From Achromobacter marplatensis (GTDB lineage Bacteria; Pseudomonadota; Gammaproteobacteria; Burkholderiales; Burkholderiaceae_B), in assembly GCF_002209535.1 (NCBI RefSeq), contig NZ_NJIG01000001.1, positions 248,001 through 312,000 on the forward strand: a stretch of DNA of 64,000 nucleotides, written 5' to 3'. Below the pieces are notes generated by a model. It ran no database searches. It saw nothing but the letters and a program-made list of their open reading frames with translations, and was not told the DNA's origin. The position numbers were made by a program, and so were the translations under genes. Position 1 is the stretch's first letter. Every line of letters starts with the position of its first letter. This document shows, in pieces, positions 43,341 through 52,265 of this stretch.

Positions 43341-44486
43341 TCAATCCAGGGTTCGGCGATAGAACTTCACGGCGGCGGTCATGACGACCACGGTGAACAG
43401 CATCAGCGGCCAGATGCTGGGCCACAGGTCCCACCAGCCGTTGCCTTTGAGCAGGATGCCGCGAATCAGCCGGTTGAAGTGCGTCAGCGGCAGCAGGTTG
43501 CCCAGGTACTGCGCCCACATGGGCATGCCCTGGAACGGGAACATGAAGCCCGACAGCAGCATGTTGGGCAGGAAATAGAACATGGTCAGCTGCATGGCCT
43601 GCAACTGGTTCTGCGCCAGCGACGACAGCGTGATGCCCACTGTCAGGTTGGCGGCGACGAACAGCAACGCCGCCAGGTACACCGACAGCAGGCTGCCCAG
43701 AATCGGCACATGGAAGACGAAGTGTGCCGCCAACAGGATGATGGTGGCCTGGATCAGCCCGATGGCGATGTAGGGCACGATCTTGCCCGTCATCACCTCG
43801 ATCGGCCGCACGGGCATCGACAGCAGATTCTCCATCGTGCCGCGTTCGCGTTCGCGCGTCATGGCAAGCCCGGTCATCATCACCAGCGTCATCGTCAGGA
43901 TCACGCCCATCAGCCCCGGCACCGTGTTGTATTGCGAGATCTGCTCTTCGTTGTAGAGCTGGTGCACGCGCACGTCGAACGCCGGTTGTCCGCCTGCCAG
44001 GCCGGCCAGCGGCCCGGTCAGGTCCTTCTGCGCCACGGCCTGGGTCAGTTGGGTGGCGGCGCCAATCGCCATGCCGGTGGCCATGGGATCCGTGGCGTCG
44101 GCCTCTATCAGCAGGGCGGGGCGTTCGCCGCGCAGCAGCCGGCGCGAGAAGTCCGGCGGTATCGTCACCACGAACAGCACCCGCCCCTGGGCCAGCGCGG
44201 CGCGCCCGGCTTCCTCGTTGTCCAGTTCTTCGGTGATGTGGAAGTAGTCAGACGACTTCATTGCCGCGATGAAGCTGCGCGTGAACGGGCTGTGGTCGGC
44301 CGTGATGACGGCCGTGGGCATCTGCTTGGGGTCGGTGTTGATGGCGTAGCCGAACAGCGCCAGCTGCATGATGGGCAGGCCCACGATCATGCCGAAGGTG
44401 ATGCGGTCACGGCGCAGCTGCAGGAATTCCTTCAGCACCATGCTCCACCAGCGGGCCCACGAAAAACCTTGCAGATGGCGCATCAT
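43341..44486 (-). CDS. ABC-2 type efflux permease (YbhS/YbhR/YhhJ-like)
   Basis: A 381-residue exporter permease. One N-terminal helix (FGMIVGLPIMQLALFGYAIN) is followed by a large periplasmic domain (FTRSFIAAMKSSDYFHITEE) and five further helices, with MTRERERGTMENLLSMPVRP, the family's cytoplasmic signature. It joins the ATPase and the HlyD-type protein as a multidrug exporter. Its ATG overlaps the ATPase stop by 4 bp. Only one permease is encoded, implying a homodimer, unlike the two-permease ybhFSR operon of E. coli. Confidence 0.92.
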   Translation of the reverse strand: MMRHLQGFSWARWWSMVLKEFLQLRRDRITFGMIVGLPIMQLALFGYAINTDPKQMPTAVITADHSPFTRSFIAAMKSSDYFHITEELDNEEAGRAALAQGRVLFVVTIPPDFSRRLLRGERPALLIEADATDPMATGMAIGAATQLTQAVAQKDLTGPLAGLAGGQPAFDVRVHQLYNEEQISQYNTVPGLMGVILTMTLVMMTGLAMTRERERGTMENLLSMPVRPIEVMTGKIVPYIAIGLIQATIILLAAHFVFHVPILGSLLSVYLAALLFVAANLTVGITLSSLAQNQLQAMQLTMFYFLPNMLLSGFMFPFQGMPMWAQYLGNLLPLTHFNRLIRGILLKGNGWWDLWPSIWPLMLFTVVVMTAAVKFYRRTLD

Positions 44487-45445
44487 GGCGGGCTCGCAAA
44501 GTTGTCGGTGGACCGGTTCATCAGATAGATGAAGACGTCTTCCAGGCTGGTGTCGATGCGCTCGAGGCGCAGGTCCTGGCCGTCGATGGCGCCGCGCAGC
44601 GTGCGTTCCAGCAGCGCCGCGTCCTGGCCGCTGACATGCAGTGCCGACCCGAAGGCCACCGTCTGGTCCACGCCCGGTGCGCCGCGCAGCCGTTGCCCCA
44701 GCGGCACCAGGTTATGGCCGTGGATGGCCCAGGTGGTCAGGTGTTGTTCGGCGATTACTTCTTCGGCCGTGCCTTGGGTCAGCAACCTGCCGTAAGAGAT
44801 GTAGGCCAGCTTGTGGCAGCGTTCGGCTTCGTCCATGTAATGCGTGCTGACCAGCACCGAGATGCCGCGCGCGGCCAGTTCGTGCAGCTGTTCCCAGAAA
44901 TCGCGGCGTGCCGTCGGGTCCACGCCGGCGGTCGGTTCGTCCAGCAGCAGCAGGCGGGGCTCGTGCAACAGGCAGGCGGCCAGCGCCAGGCGCTGCTTCC
45001 ATCCGCCCGACAGCGAGCCCGTCAGTTGGCTGGCGCGGCTGTGCAGTCCCAGGTCCTCCAGCGCGCGGTCCACGGTCTCCTTGCGGTTCGACATGCCGTA
45101 CATCCGCGCCACGAAATCCAGGTTCTCGCGGATCGTCAGGTCGTCCCAATACGAGAACTTCTGCGTCATGTAGCCCACGTGCCGCTTGATCTCGGCGCTT
45201 TCACGCAGGATGTCGTAGCCCAGGCAGGTGCCGCTGCCCGAGTCCGGGGTCAACAGGCCGCACATCAGCCGGATGCAGGTGGTCTTGCCGCTGCCGTTGG
45301 GGCCCAGGAAGCCGAAGATCTCGCCTTCGCGCACGCGCAGCGACACGTCGTTGACCACGTGCTTGTCGCCGAAGTGCTTGTTCAGCCCATGCACGTCGAT
45401 AACGGCGGTGCCCGCGTCCCGCGCGGTGTCGTCCGGCGCGCTCAT
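44483..45445 (-). CDS. ABC efflux transporter ATP-binding protein
   Basis: A 320-residue CcmA/YbhF-type ATPase. Walker A is GPNGSGKTTC, signature LSGGWKQRLALAACLL (slightly divergent LSGGW), Walker B LLLLDEPTAGVD and switch His in VSTHYMDEAERC. The C-terminal 90 residues are a regulatory tail ending YLMNRSTDNFASPP. The start codon ATG 45445 overlaps the end of the HlyD-type gene by 4 bp. Confidence 0.94.
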   Translation of the reverse strand: MSAPDDTARDAGTAVIDVHGLNKHFGDKHVVNDVSLRVREGEIFGFLGPNGSGKTTCIRLMCGLLTPDSGSGTCLGYDILRESAEIKRHVGYMTQKFSYWDDLTIRENLDFVARMYGMSNRKETVDRALEDLGLHSRASQLTGSLSGGWKQRLALAACLLHEPRLLLLDEPTAGVDPTARRDFWEQLHELAARGISVLVSTHYMDEAERCHKLAYISYGRLLTQGTAEEVIAEQHLTTWAIHGHNLVPLGQRLRGAPGVDQTVAFGSALHVSGQDAALLERTLRGAIDGQDLRLERIDTSLEDVFIYLMNRSTDNFASPP

Positions 45446-46410
45446 TGCAGGGTGGCCTCGACGGGTTGGCCGGGATGCAGGCGCGTGGCCGCGTCCGGCG
45501 TGGGCCGGGCTTCGACCATGTAGACCAGCTTGCTGCGGCTTTCGCGGCTGTAGATGACCGGGGGCGTGTATTCGGCCTGGTTCGACACGTAGTCGATATG
45601 CACCGGTATCGGATCGCCGCAGCCGTCGCAGCGCAGGGTGGCCTGCTGGCCGACCTTCAGCGACCCCACCACCGTCTCCGGCACGAAGAAGCGCACCTTG
45701 ATATTGCCGGGCGGCAGCAGGCTGACGACGGGGCTGCCCGCGGGCACCCATTCGCCCACGCGGTACATCGTGTCGAACACCTGACCTGCGGCCGGGGCGC
45801 CCAGCTGCTTTTGCGCCAGCGTCCATTCGGCTTGCGCGAGCGTCGCGCGGGCCGCGTCCACCTGGGCGGCTTGCGCACGCCGCTGGTCGTCGCGCCCGGG
45901 CAGGGCGGCGACTTCCAGCTGCGCGCGCAGCTCGCGCACGCGGGCGGCGTCCGACTGCGCCTGTTCGCGGCTGTCGTCCAACTGCGCCCGCGCAATGCCG
46001 CCGATGCGGAACTGCGCGGTATCGCGCTGCAGTTGCGCGGCAGACCGGCGGCTGGCGGCCTCGGCCTGGGCCAGTTGGGCGCGGCTGACGTCGACTTCAG
46101 GCGGGCGCTTGCCGGTGGCGATGTCTTCCATCTGCGCCGTCGCCGCGGCCAATTGTGCGCTGGCCTGGTCGCGGGCGGCGCGCTCGCGCGTGGCCTCAAG
46201 GGTGAACAACGGCGCATCGGCCGTCACCTGCTGCCCGCGCTTGACCGGCAGCGCATCCAGCCGGCCCGCTTCGGACGAGGCCACATAGACATAGTCGCCC
46301 TCGACATAGCCTTGGTAGAAGGGGGCGTGATCATTGCCGCAACCGGCCAACAGCAAGGCCAGCACCGGTAAGGCCGGCAGGGAACGAAGCAGGGCGGGAC
46401 GGGTGCGCAT
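45442..46410 (-). CDS. HlyD-family membrane fusion lipoprotein
   Basis: A 322-residue adaptor. The N-terminus (ALLRSLPALPVLALLLAGCG) has a lipobox (LAGC), so the protein is lipid-anchored in the periplasm. Lipoyl half VYVASSEAGRLDALPVKRGQ, long coiled coil (REQAQSDAARVRELRAQLEV) and LGAPAAGQVFDTMYRVGEWV follow. Start 46410 has GAGG 9 bp upstream; an ATG 9 bases earlier is possible. It lies 11 bp after tetR. Confidence 0.9.
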   Translation of the reverse strand: MRTRPALLRSLPALPVLALLLAGCGNDHAPFYQGYVEGDYVYVASSEAGRLDALPVKRGQQVTADAPLFTLEATRERAARDQASAQLAAATAQMEDIATGKRPPEVDVSRAQLAQAEAASRRSAAQLQRDTAQFRIGGIARAQLDDSREQAQSDAARVRELRAQLEVAALPGRDDQRRAQAAQVDAARATLAQAEWTLAQKQLGAPAAGQVFDTMYRVGEWVPAGSPVVSLLPPGNIKVRFFVPETVVGSLKVGQQATLRCDGCGDPIPVHIDYVSNQAEYTPPVIYSRESRSKLVYMVEARPTPDAATRLHPGQPVEATLQ

Positions 46411-46421
46411 GGTCGGCATCC

Positions 46422-47129
46422 TCAGAGGGCAGGGGGCGGGGCGGGCGGCGAGAACAGGCCGCCCGTCAGCATGGCGATGGCGTGCGCCGCGATCGCCTCG
46501 GTATCGATGGCCTGCGCTTGCGCGTCGCCCTGCCAGATGCGGCGCCACAGATTGGACGTGGCCAGCGGCAGCAGGGTCAGGCCCAGGATGGACAGGAACA
46601 CCAAGCGGGGCTCCACGCCCGGCGTGATGGCGCCCTGGCGCTGGGCTTGCCCGATCATGCCGGCGAACGCCTGCAAGCGATCGGAGGGCAGATGCGGCAG
46701 CACGCGTTCGCGCAGTTGGCCGCCTTCGTTGACGACTTCATGCATCCAGAGCGATGGCAACCACGGCTGTTGCGTGGCGCTTTGCACGATGCGCTTCACG
46801 ATTTCCGCCAGGAAGCCGCGCGCCGCGGCGGCGGGATCCTGGCTGGCATCCAGGGCCACCGGCACCGGCGCCCAGACATATCCGATGACGGGCAACACGC
46901 GCTCTTGCACGACCGCGTCGATCAATTGGTCGCGGCTTTTGAAGTAGTAATGCACCATCGCCGGCGTCACGGCGGCGCGTTGGGCGATATGGGCGATGGT
47001 GGTCGCGGCGACCCCTTGCAAGGCGAACAGGCCGGTAGCGATTTCCAGCAGCCTGGCGCGCATGGCGGCGTTGTCGGGGCGCGCGGGACGTCCGGGGCGG
47101 CGGGGGGCGGGAGGCGGTACAGGACACAT
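46422..47129 (-). CDS. TetR-family regulator of the efflux operon (CecR-like)
   Basis: A 235-residue protein. The N-terminal HTH spans GLFALQGVAATTIAHIAQRA and VTPAMVHYYFKSRDQLIDAV; the C-terminal ligand domain is CecR-like (TPGVEPRLVFLSILGLTLLP). It is the first gene of the ABC-efflux operon and most likely represses it. A palindromic AT-rich site lies immediately upstream. GC-rich linker residues at both ends are low complexity. Confidence 0.9.
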   Translation of the reverse strand: MCPVPPPAPRRPGRPARPDNAAMRARLLEIATGLFALQGVAATTIAHIAQRAAVTPAMVHYYFKSRDQLIDAVVQERVLPVIGYVWAPVPVALDASQDPAAAARGFLAEIVKRIVQSATQQPWLPSLWMHEVVNEGGQLRERVLPHLPSDRLQAFAGMIGQAQRQGAITPGVEPRLVFLSILGLTLLPLATSNLWRRIWQGDAQAQAIDTEAIAAHAIAMLTGGLFSPPAPPPAL

Positions 47130-47138
47130 GGCGCAGAG

Positions 47139-47164
47139 TTTAATTAAGTATTTAATTAATTAAA
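47139..47164. promoter_or_regulatory. Candidate TetR operator
   Basis: TTAATTAA (47140-47147) and TTAATTAA (47152-47159) flank GTAT, and the right half continues as the palindrome TTTAATTAATTAAA (47151-47164). This pure AT block ends 10 bp upstream of the tetR start codon in an otherwise GC-rich region and faces the divergent MDR gene. It probably binds the TetR-type protein. Confidence 0.55.
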
Positions 47165-47292
47165 AGGGGGAACGATGACAGGGTTACCGCGCGAGTCGAT
47201 GGACAACGATGGTGTAATGGACCGGTTCCCCAACTTGCCACCCGGGTGTTGCCCGCAAGGCCCGGGCGGCTTCCTGTAGGAGGCTGGACTTC

Positions 47293-48330
47293 ATGCCGCA
47301 ATCATCGTCGATCAACCGCCGTATCGTGCTTGCCGCGCGCCCGCACGGCGAACCCACAGACAGCGATTTCCGTCTGGAAACCGGGGACGTCCCGCAACCC
47401 GGGCCCGGCCAGGTGCTACTGCGCACCGTGTATCTCTCGCTGGATCCCTATATGCGCGGCCGCATGAGCGATGCGCCGTCCTATGCCGAACCTGTCCAGG
47501 TCGGCCAGCCCATGGTGGGTGGCACCGTGACACGCGTGCAGGCGTCCAACCATCCTGACTTCAAGCCTGGCGAATGGGTGTTGGCCCAATCCGGCTGGCA
47601 GGATTTTGCGGTGTCCGACGGCACGGGCCTGCTGCGCCTGGGCGCCAACCCGCAGCATCCCTCGTATTCGCTGGGCGTGCTGGGCATGCCGGGTTTCACG
47701 GGCTACATGGGCCTGCTGGACATCGGCCAGCCCAAGGCCGGCGAAACCGTGGTGGTGGCCGCGGCCAGCGGCGCGGTGGGCGCGGTGGTGGGGCAGATCG
47801 CCAAGATCCACGGCTGCAAGGTCGTGGGCATCGCGGGCGGCGCCGACAAGTGCCGCTATGTGATTGACGAATTGGGCTTTGACGACTGCGTTGACCACAA
47901 ATTGCCGGATCTGCCCGGCCGGCTGGCGCGCGCCGTGCCCCAGGGCATCGACGTTTATTTCGAAAACGTCGGCGGCGCGGTGTTTGACGCCGTCCTGCCG
48001 TTGTTGAACCCGCGCGCCCGCGTGCCGGTCTGCGGGCTGATCTCGGCCTACAACGCCACCAGCCAGCCTGAAGGCCCGGACCGCCTGGCGCTATTGATGC
48101 GCACCATCCTGACCAAGCGGCTGAAGTTCCAAGGTTTCATCATCTTCAACGAATACGCGCACCGCTACGGCGAATTCCGCGAGGCGATGGAAGGTTTGAT
48201 CGCGCAAGGCCGCATCAAGTACCGCGAGGACGTGGTCGAAGGGCTGGAGAATGCGCCGCGCGGCCTGATGGGGCTGCTGAAGGGCGAAAACGCCGGCAAG
48301 CGCATTGTGCGCGTCGGCCCTGACGAATAG
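47293..48330 (+). CDS. NADP-dependent MDR-family oxidoreductase (CurA/leukotriene reductase-like)
   Basis: A 345-residue zinc-independent MDR enzyme: LDPYMRGRMSDAPSYAEPVQ, GMPGFTGYMGLLDIGQPKAG, the nucleotide-binding VVVAAASGAVGAVVGQIAKI, and DVYFENVGGAVFDAVLPLLN. Relatives reduce the C=C bond of enones using NADPH. It starts a run with the DJ-1-like gene 21 bp further on, suggesting a carbonyl or aldehyde detoxification unit. AGGAGG lies 8 bp before the ATG. Confidence 0.92.
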   Translation: MPQSSSINRRIVLAARPHGEPTDSDFRLETGDVPQPGPGQVLLRTVYLSLDPYMRGRMSDAPSYAEPVQVGQPMVGGTVTRVQASNHPDFKPGEWVLAQSGWQDFAVSDGTGLLRLGANPQHPSYSLGVLGMPGFTGYMGLLDIGQPKAGETVVVAAASGAVGAVVGQIAKIHGCKVVGIAGGADKCRYVIDELGFDDCVDHKLPDLPGRLARAVPQGIDVYFENVGGAVFDAVLPLLNPRARVPVCGLISAYNATSQPEGPDRLALLMRTILTKRLKFQGFIIFNEYAHRYGEFREAMEGLIAQGRIKYREDVVEGLENAPRGLMGLLKGENAGKRIVRVGPDE

Positions 48331-48351
48331 CGCCATACAACGGAGCGCAAC

Positions 48352-49032
48352 ATGAAAATCCTGATCGTGCTGACATCCCATGACACATTGGGCAATACCG
48401 GCCGCAAGACGGGCTTCTGGCTGGAAGAGTTTGCCGCGCCGTACTACGCGTTCGTGGATGCGGGCGCCACGGTGACGCTGGCGTCGCCCAAGGGCGGCCA
48501 GCCTCCGCTGGACCCCAAAAGCGATGACCCCGACGCGCAGACCGACGCCACCCGACGCTTTCGCCAGGATACCGAGGCGCAGCGGGTGCTGGCGTCCACC
48601 CACCGGCTGGCGGACGTGCAGGCGGCCGACTATGACGCGGTGTTCTATCCCGGCGGCCACGGCCCGCTATGGGACCTGGCGGAAGACACCAAGTCCGTCG
48701 GATTGATCGAAACCATGCTGGCCGCCGGCAAGCCGGTCTCGGCCGTGTGCCATGCGCCCGGGGTGCTACGCCATGCCAAGACCGCCGACGGCAAGCCGCT
48801 GGTGCAGGGGCGTCAGGTCACCGGCTTTTCCAACGCGGAAGAGGCGGCCGTGCAACTGACCGACGTCGTGCCGTTCCTGGTTGAAGACGAATTGACCCGG
48901 CTGGGCGGCTTGTACAGCAGCGGGCCGGACTGGCAGCCGCATGTGGTCAGCGACGGCTTGCTGGTCACCGGGCAGAACCCGGCGTCGTCAGTCGGCGTGG
49001 CGCAAGCCTTGCTGGAACGGTTGAAGAACTGA
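48352..49032 (+). CDS. DJ-1/PfpI-family glyoxalase/deglycase-like protein
   Basis: A 226-residue class I glutamine-amidotransferase-like protein. The catalytic Cys133-His134 lies in AVCHAPGVLRHAKT with Glu26 near the N-terminus (GFWLEEFAAPYYAFVDAGA). Asp/Gly-rich GGHGPLWDLA fits Hsp31/type 1 GATase-domain members, which act as glyoxalases, deglycases or chaperones. It follows the MDR reductase by 21 bp. Confidence 0.9.
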   Translation: MKILIVLTSHDTLGNTGRKTGFWLEEFAAPYYAFVDAGATVTLASPKGGQPPLDPKSDDPDAQTDATRRFRQDTEAQRVLASTHRLADVQAADYDAVFYPGGHGPLWDLAEDTKSVGLIETMLAAGKPVSAVCHAPGVLRHAKTADGKPLVQGRQVTGFSNAEEAAVQLTDVVPFLVEDELTRLGGLYSSGPDWQPHVVSDGLLVTGQNPASSVGVAQALLERLKN

Positions 49033-49042
49033 AATCTGTTTG

Positions 49043-49094
49043 GTCAGGATTGCTGCGCAGTGTGTCAGAATTGCTACTTTCTGACACACTGCGC
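49043..49094. promoter_or_regulatory. Large palindrome with tandem half-sites before the HD-GYP gene
   Basis: Perfect 16-bp arms (49055-49070, 49079-49094; left arm GCGCAGTGTGTCAGAA) flank an 8-bp spacer. Left of it GTCAGGATTGCT (49043-49054) is repeated as GTCAGAATTGCT (49064-49075), 21 bp or two helical turns apart. It ends 31 bp before the HD-GYP start. No T-run follows, so an operator, or a structured leader, is favoured over a terminator. Confidence 0.6.
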
Positions 49095-49125
49095 GCGTTC
49101 CGTTGCAACGCCGCGCATCTTCCTG

Positions 49126-49725
49126 ATGCCCCCAGACGTACCCGAATACCCCGATGGTTCCTGTGAGGCCGCGCTGTTTGCCGCCATGCAGGCGCGTGAC
49201 CCGGCCACTGGCCGCCATTGCGACCGGGTGGTCGCGCTGAGCGTGGCGCTGGCCCAGGCCTGCGGCCTGCCAGAGCCCGAGCAAGCCGCAGTGGCCGTCG
49301 CTGCAAGGCTGCATGATGTAGGCAAGATCGGCACGCCCGACCGCGTGCTGTTTTCACCCAAGCGCCTGGAAGCGGACGATTGGGAAATCATGAAGTCGCA
49401 TGCGGCCACCGGCGCCGACATCATCATGAAAAGCGCGATGCCGCAGCGCGACCTGATCGCGCACGCGGTGCGCCACCACCACGAACACTTCGACGGTTCC
49501 GGCTACCCGGCAGGGCTGTCAGGGCACGATATCCCGCTGCATTCGCGCATCATTTCGCTGGCGGATTCCTACGATGCGCTGGGCGACACGCGGCCCTACC
49601 ATCCGGCGCGTTCCCACGCCGAGATCATGCGCATCCTGAACCGCGAGTCCGGATCCAAGTGCGATCCGGACCTGCTGCGGCTCTTCGAAGCGATGATATT
49701 GAAAAGCCCGTTGCGCGTGCCGTAA
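49126..49725 (+). CDS. Stand-alone HD-GYP phosphodiesterase domain protein
   Basis: A 199-residue HD-GYP protein without other domains. HD residues His63-Asp64 lie in LHDVGKIGTPDRVL, HHHEHFDGSGYPAGL (116-130) holds the GYP signature, and HSRIISLADSYDAL follows. Metal ligands look complete. HD-GYP enzymes hydrolyse cyclic di-GMP; no partner domain or sensor is present. ATG 49126 is chosen because the ORF part upstream lies in the palindrome. Control through that palindrome is inferred. Confidence 0.88.
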   Translation: MPPDVPEYPDGSCEAALFAAMQARDPATGRHCDRVVALSVALAQACGLPEPEQAAVAVAARLHDVGKIGTPDRVLFSPKRLEADDWEIMKSHAATGADIIMKSAMPQRDLIAHAVRHHHEHFDGSGYPAGLSGHDIPLHSRIISLADSYDALGDTRPYHPARSHAEIMRILNRESGSKCDPDLLRLFEAMILKSPLRVP

Positions 49726-49735
49726 CGGCACGCGC
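49713..49735. terminator. Hairpin around the HD-GYP stop codon
   Basis: GCGCGTGCCG (49713-49722) and CGGCACGCGC (49726-49735) pair perfectly with the stop codon TAA as loop. Convergent with glpD, it could end transcripts from both sides. Confidence 0.5.
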
Positions 49736-49740
49736 CGGCC

Positions 49741-51339
49741 TTATTTCAGGCGGTAGTTGGCCGCGACCACGGCCAGGTTCTGCAGCGTGCGTTGCTGCCA
49801 GGCGGCGTCGTGGCCCAGTTCTTCGGCAAGGATGCGCGCCACTTCGGGGGCGGCCAGCATCGCCGCTTCGCTATCCAGGAACAGTGCGCGGTTGCGGCGG
49901 GCCAGCACGTCTTCGGCGCTGCGCGCCAATTCGAAACGCGCGGCAAAACGCACATGCGCTTCGGACAGGCCGCTGGCGTTGACCAGCATGCGGTCCGCGC
50001 CCGGCAGGGCCTTCAAGGTGGCCAGGTCGGTGCCGTAGTAGCTGTCCGGCGTGCCGGCGTGTTCCTGCGACGGCGCCAGGCCAGAAGCGCCATGCAACGG
50101 CAGCGATTCGGTGCGGCAGCTGGCTTGCGTCAGCAACTGGTGCTGGATCGCGGTGTCCACCACGTCCTGCGCCATGCGGCGGTACGTCGTCCACTTGCCG
50201 CCCGTCACCGTCACCAGCCCGGCGTTGGACACCAGGATGGTGTGCTCGCGCGACAGCTGCTTGGTCGACGCCTCACCCGTGGCCTTGACGAGCGGACGCA
50301 GGCCGGCCCAGACGCTGGTGACGTCGTCGCGCGTGGGCTTGCGGCTCAGGTAGCGCGCGGCCGTGCCCAGGATGAAGTCCACGTCTTGGGCGCCGGCTTC
50401 GGGGTCCAGCGGCAAGTCGTCACGCGGCGTGTCGGTCGTGCCAACGATGGTGTGGCCGTTCCACGGCACCACGAACAGCACGCGGCCGTCGTCGGTCTTG
50501 GGAATCAGGATGGCGCGGTTGCCCGGCAGGAAGTCGCGCGGCAAGGTCAGATGCACGCCCTGGCTGGGCGCGACCATCGTCGGCGCGTTCTTGTCTTCCA
50601 TGCGGCGCACGGCGTCCACCCAGACGCCGGTGGCGTTGATCACGCAGCGGGCGCGCAGCGAAAAGCTGGCGCCGCCGATGACGTCCTGCGCCGTCACGCC
50701 GTCCACCTTGCCGTTGGTGGTGGTCAAACCCGTGGCGCGCACGTAGTTCACGGCCGTGCCGCCCAGGTCGAACAGCGTGCGCATCAGGCTCATGGCCAGG
50801 CGCGCGTCGTCGAACTGGCCGTCGTAATACAGCACGCCGCCTTTCAGGCCGCGGCCGTTGACGTTTTCGGCCAGCGTGGGGGCGTTGGCCAGCGTGTCGC
50901 GGCGCGACAGCCAGCGGCTGGGCGCCAGGTTCAGCTTGCCGGCCAGCATGTCGTACATCTTCAGGCCGATGCCGTAGAAGGGCTGGTCCATCCAGTTGTA
51001 GGCGGGCACCACAAAGCCCAGCGGCCACACCAGATGCGGCGCGTTGCGGTTGAGCAGGCCGCGTTCATGCAGCGCTTCGCGCACCAGGCTGACGTTGCCC
51101 TGGGCCAGGTAGCGTACGCCGCCGTGCACCAGCTTGGTGGCCTTGCTGGACGTGCCCTTGGCAAAGTCGGCGCCCTCAATCAGCAGCGTGCGGTAGCCGC
51201 GCGAGGCGGCATCGACCGCGGTGCCCAGGCCCGTCGCGCCGCCGCCGATGACGATGACGTCCCAGGAAGGCGTGTTGTCCAAGGTGGACAACAGGCGGTT
51301 GCGGTCGGGCGGGGTGACGTTGGCGAGCGGTTGGTTCAT
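49741..51339 (-). CDS. glpD: Aerobic glycerol-3-phosphate dehydrogenase GlpD
   Basis: A 532-residue FAD enzyme. The dinucleotide site is IVIGGGATGLGTAVDAASRG (about 30-49), followed by KATKLVHGGVRYLAQGNVSL and the conserved VSNAGLVTVTGGKWTTYRRM. It oxidises sn-glycerol 3-phosphate to dihydroxyacetone phosphate at the membrane and passes electrons to quinone. It lies beside a GlpR-type repressor and a glycerol ABC importer, so it belongs to the same regulated module. Confidence 0.95.
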   Translation of the reverse strand: MNQPLANVTPPDRNRLLSTLDNTPSWDVIVIGGGATGLGTAVDAASRGYRTLLIEGADFAKGTSSKATKLVHGGVRYLAQGNVSLVREALHERGLLNRNAPHLVWPLGFVVPAYNWMDQPFYGIGLKMYDMLAGKLNLAPSRWLSRRDTLANAPTLAENVNGRGLKGGVLYYDGQFDDARLAMSLMRTLFDLGGTAVNYVRATGLTTTNGKVDGVTAQDVIGGASFSLRARCVINATGVWVDAVRRMEDKNAPTMVAPSQGVHLTLPRDFLPGNRAILIPKTDDGRVLFVVPWNGHTIVGTTDTPRDDLPLDPEAGAQDVDFILGTAARYLSRKPTRDDVTSVWAGLRPLVKATGEASTKQLSREHTILVSNAGLVTVTGGKWTTYRRMAQDVVDTAIQHQLLTQASCRTESLPLHGASGLAPSQEHAGTPDSYYGTDLATLKALPGADRMLVNASGLSEAHVRFAARFELARSAEDVLARRNRALFLDSEAAMLAAPEVARILAEELGHDAAWQQRTLQNLAVVAANYRLK

Positions 51340-51430
51340 AAGTCGTTGCGGCGGGGCCGCCAGGTAAAAGCGTGGTTATCGTGTGCGGGCAGCCGGGGGC
51401 GGGCAGGGGGCCCGGATCCGGCGCGCCGGT

Positions 51431-52246
51431 TCAAGCGTTGGGTGCCGAGGTATTCGTGGAGGACGCGCCGGCCGCGCTTGGGGCTGCCGCCACATCGCAG
51501 CGCACGCCGGAATCCAGCAGCACTTGCGCCAGCGGTTCTTGCGGATGCGCGTCGGTGAAGAAGCGGTCGATCTGCGAAATGTGCGCCAGTTCCACCATGG
51601 CCTGGCGTTTGAACTTGCTGCTGTCGGCGGCCAGCCAGACCTCGCGCGATTGCTCGATGATGGTCCGGGCCACGCGCACTTCGCGGAAGTCGTAGTCGCG
51701 CAGCGTGCCGTCGGCTTCGATGCCCGAAATGCCGATCAGTCCGATATCCACCTTGAACTGGCGGATGAAGTCCATGGTGGCTTCGCCGACGATGCCGCGG
51801 TCGCGCGAACGCACCACGCCGCCGGCCACGATGACTTCGCAGTCCGGGTTGTCGGACAGGATGTCGGCCACATGCAGGTTGTTCGTGATGACGCGCAGGC
51901 CGCGGTGGCGCAGCAGCGCGCGTGCGATGGCCTCGGTGGTGGTGCCGATGTTCAGGATCAGCGAACAGCCGTCGGGCACGGCGCGGGCCACGGCCTCGGC
52001 GATGCGCTGCTTGCCGGCCGCGTGCAGGCCCTGGCGCTTGCGGTAGGCGATGTTCTCGATGGTCGACGCTTCGATGCGCACGCCGCCGTGAAAGCGCGAC
52101 AGCAGGCCGGCTTCGGAAAGGATGTTCACGTCGCGCCGCACGGTCTGCAGCGTGACGTCAAAGCGTTTGGCAAGCTCTTCGATCGATGCCGAGCCCTGGG
52201 CCCGCACCATTTCGATCAAAGCGCTCTGTCGTGGATTCAGTGTCAT
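51431..52246 (-). CDS. glpR: DeoR/GlpR-family repressor
   Basis: A 271-residue repressor. The HTH is NPRQSALIEMVRAQGSASIE and LAKRFDVTLQTVRRDVNILS; the sugar-phosphate domain has ILNIGTTTEAIARALL and LIGISGIEADGTLRDYDFRE. A Ser/Ala-rich tail ends the protein. It is between glpD and the divergent importer, which makes glycerol-3-phosphate-responsive control of both probable. ATG 52246 starts the conserved part; the upstream frame overlaps the promoter region. Confidence 0.92.
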   Translation of the reverse strand: MTLNPRQSALIEMVRAQGSASIEELAKRFDVTLQTVRRDVNILSEAGLLSRFHGGVRIEASTIENIAYRKRQGLHAAGKQRIAEAVARAVPDGCSLILNIGTTTEAIARALLRHRGLRVITNNLHVADILSDNPDCEVIVAGGVVRSRDRGIVGEATMDFIRQFKVDIGLIGISGIEADGTLRDYDFREVRVARTIIEQSREVWLAADSSKFKRQAMVELAHISQIDRFFTDAHPQEPLAQVLLDSGVRCDVAAAPSAAGASSTNTSAPNA

Positions 52247-52265
52247 AGACGAATGATAAAACAAC

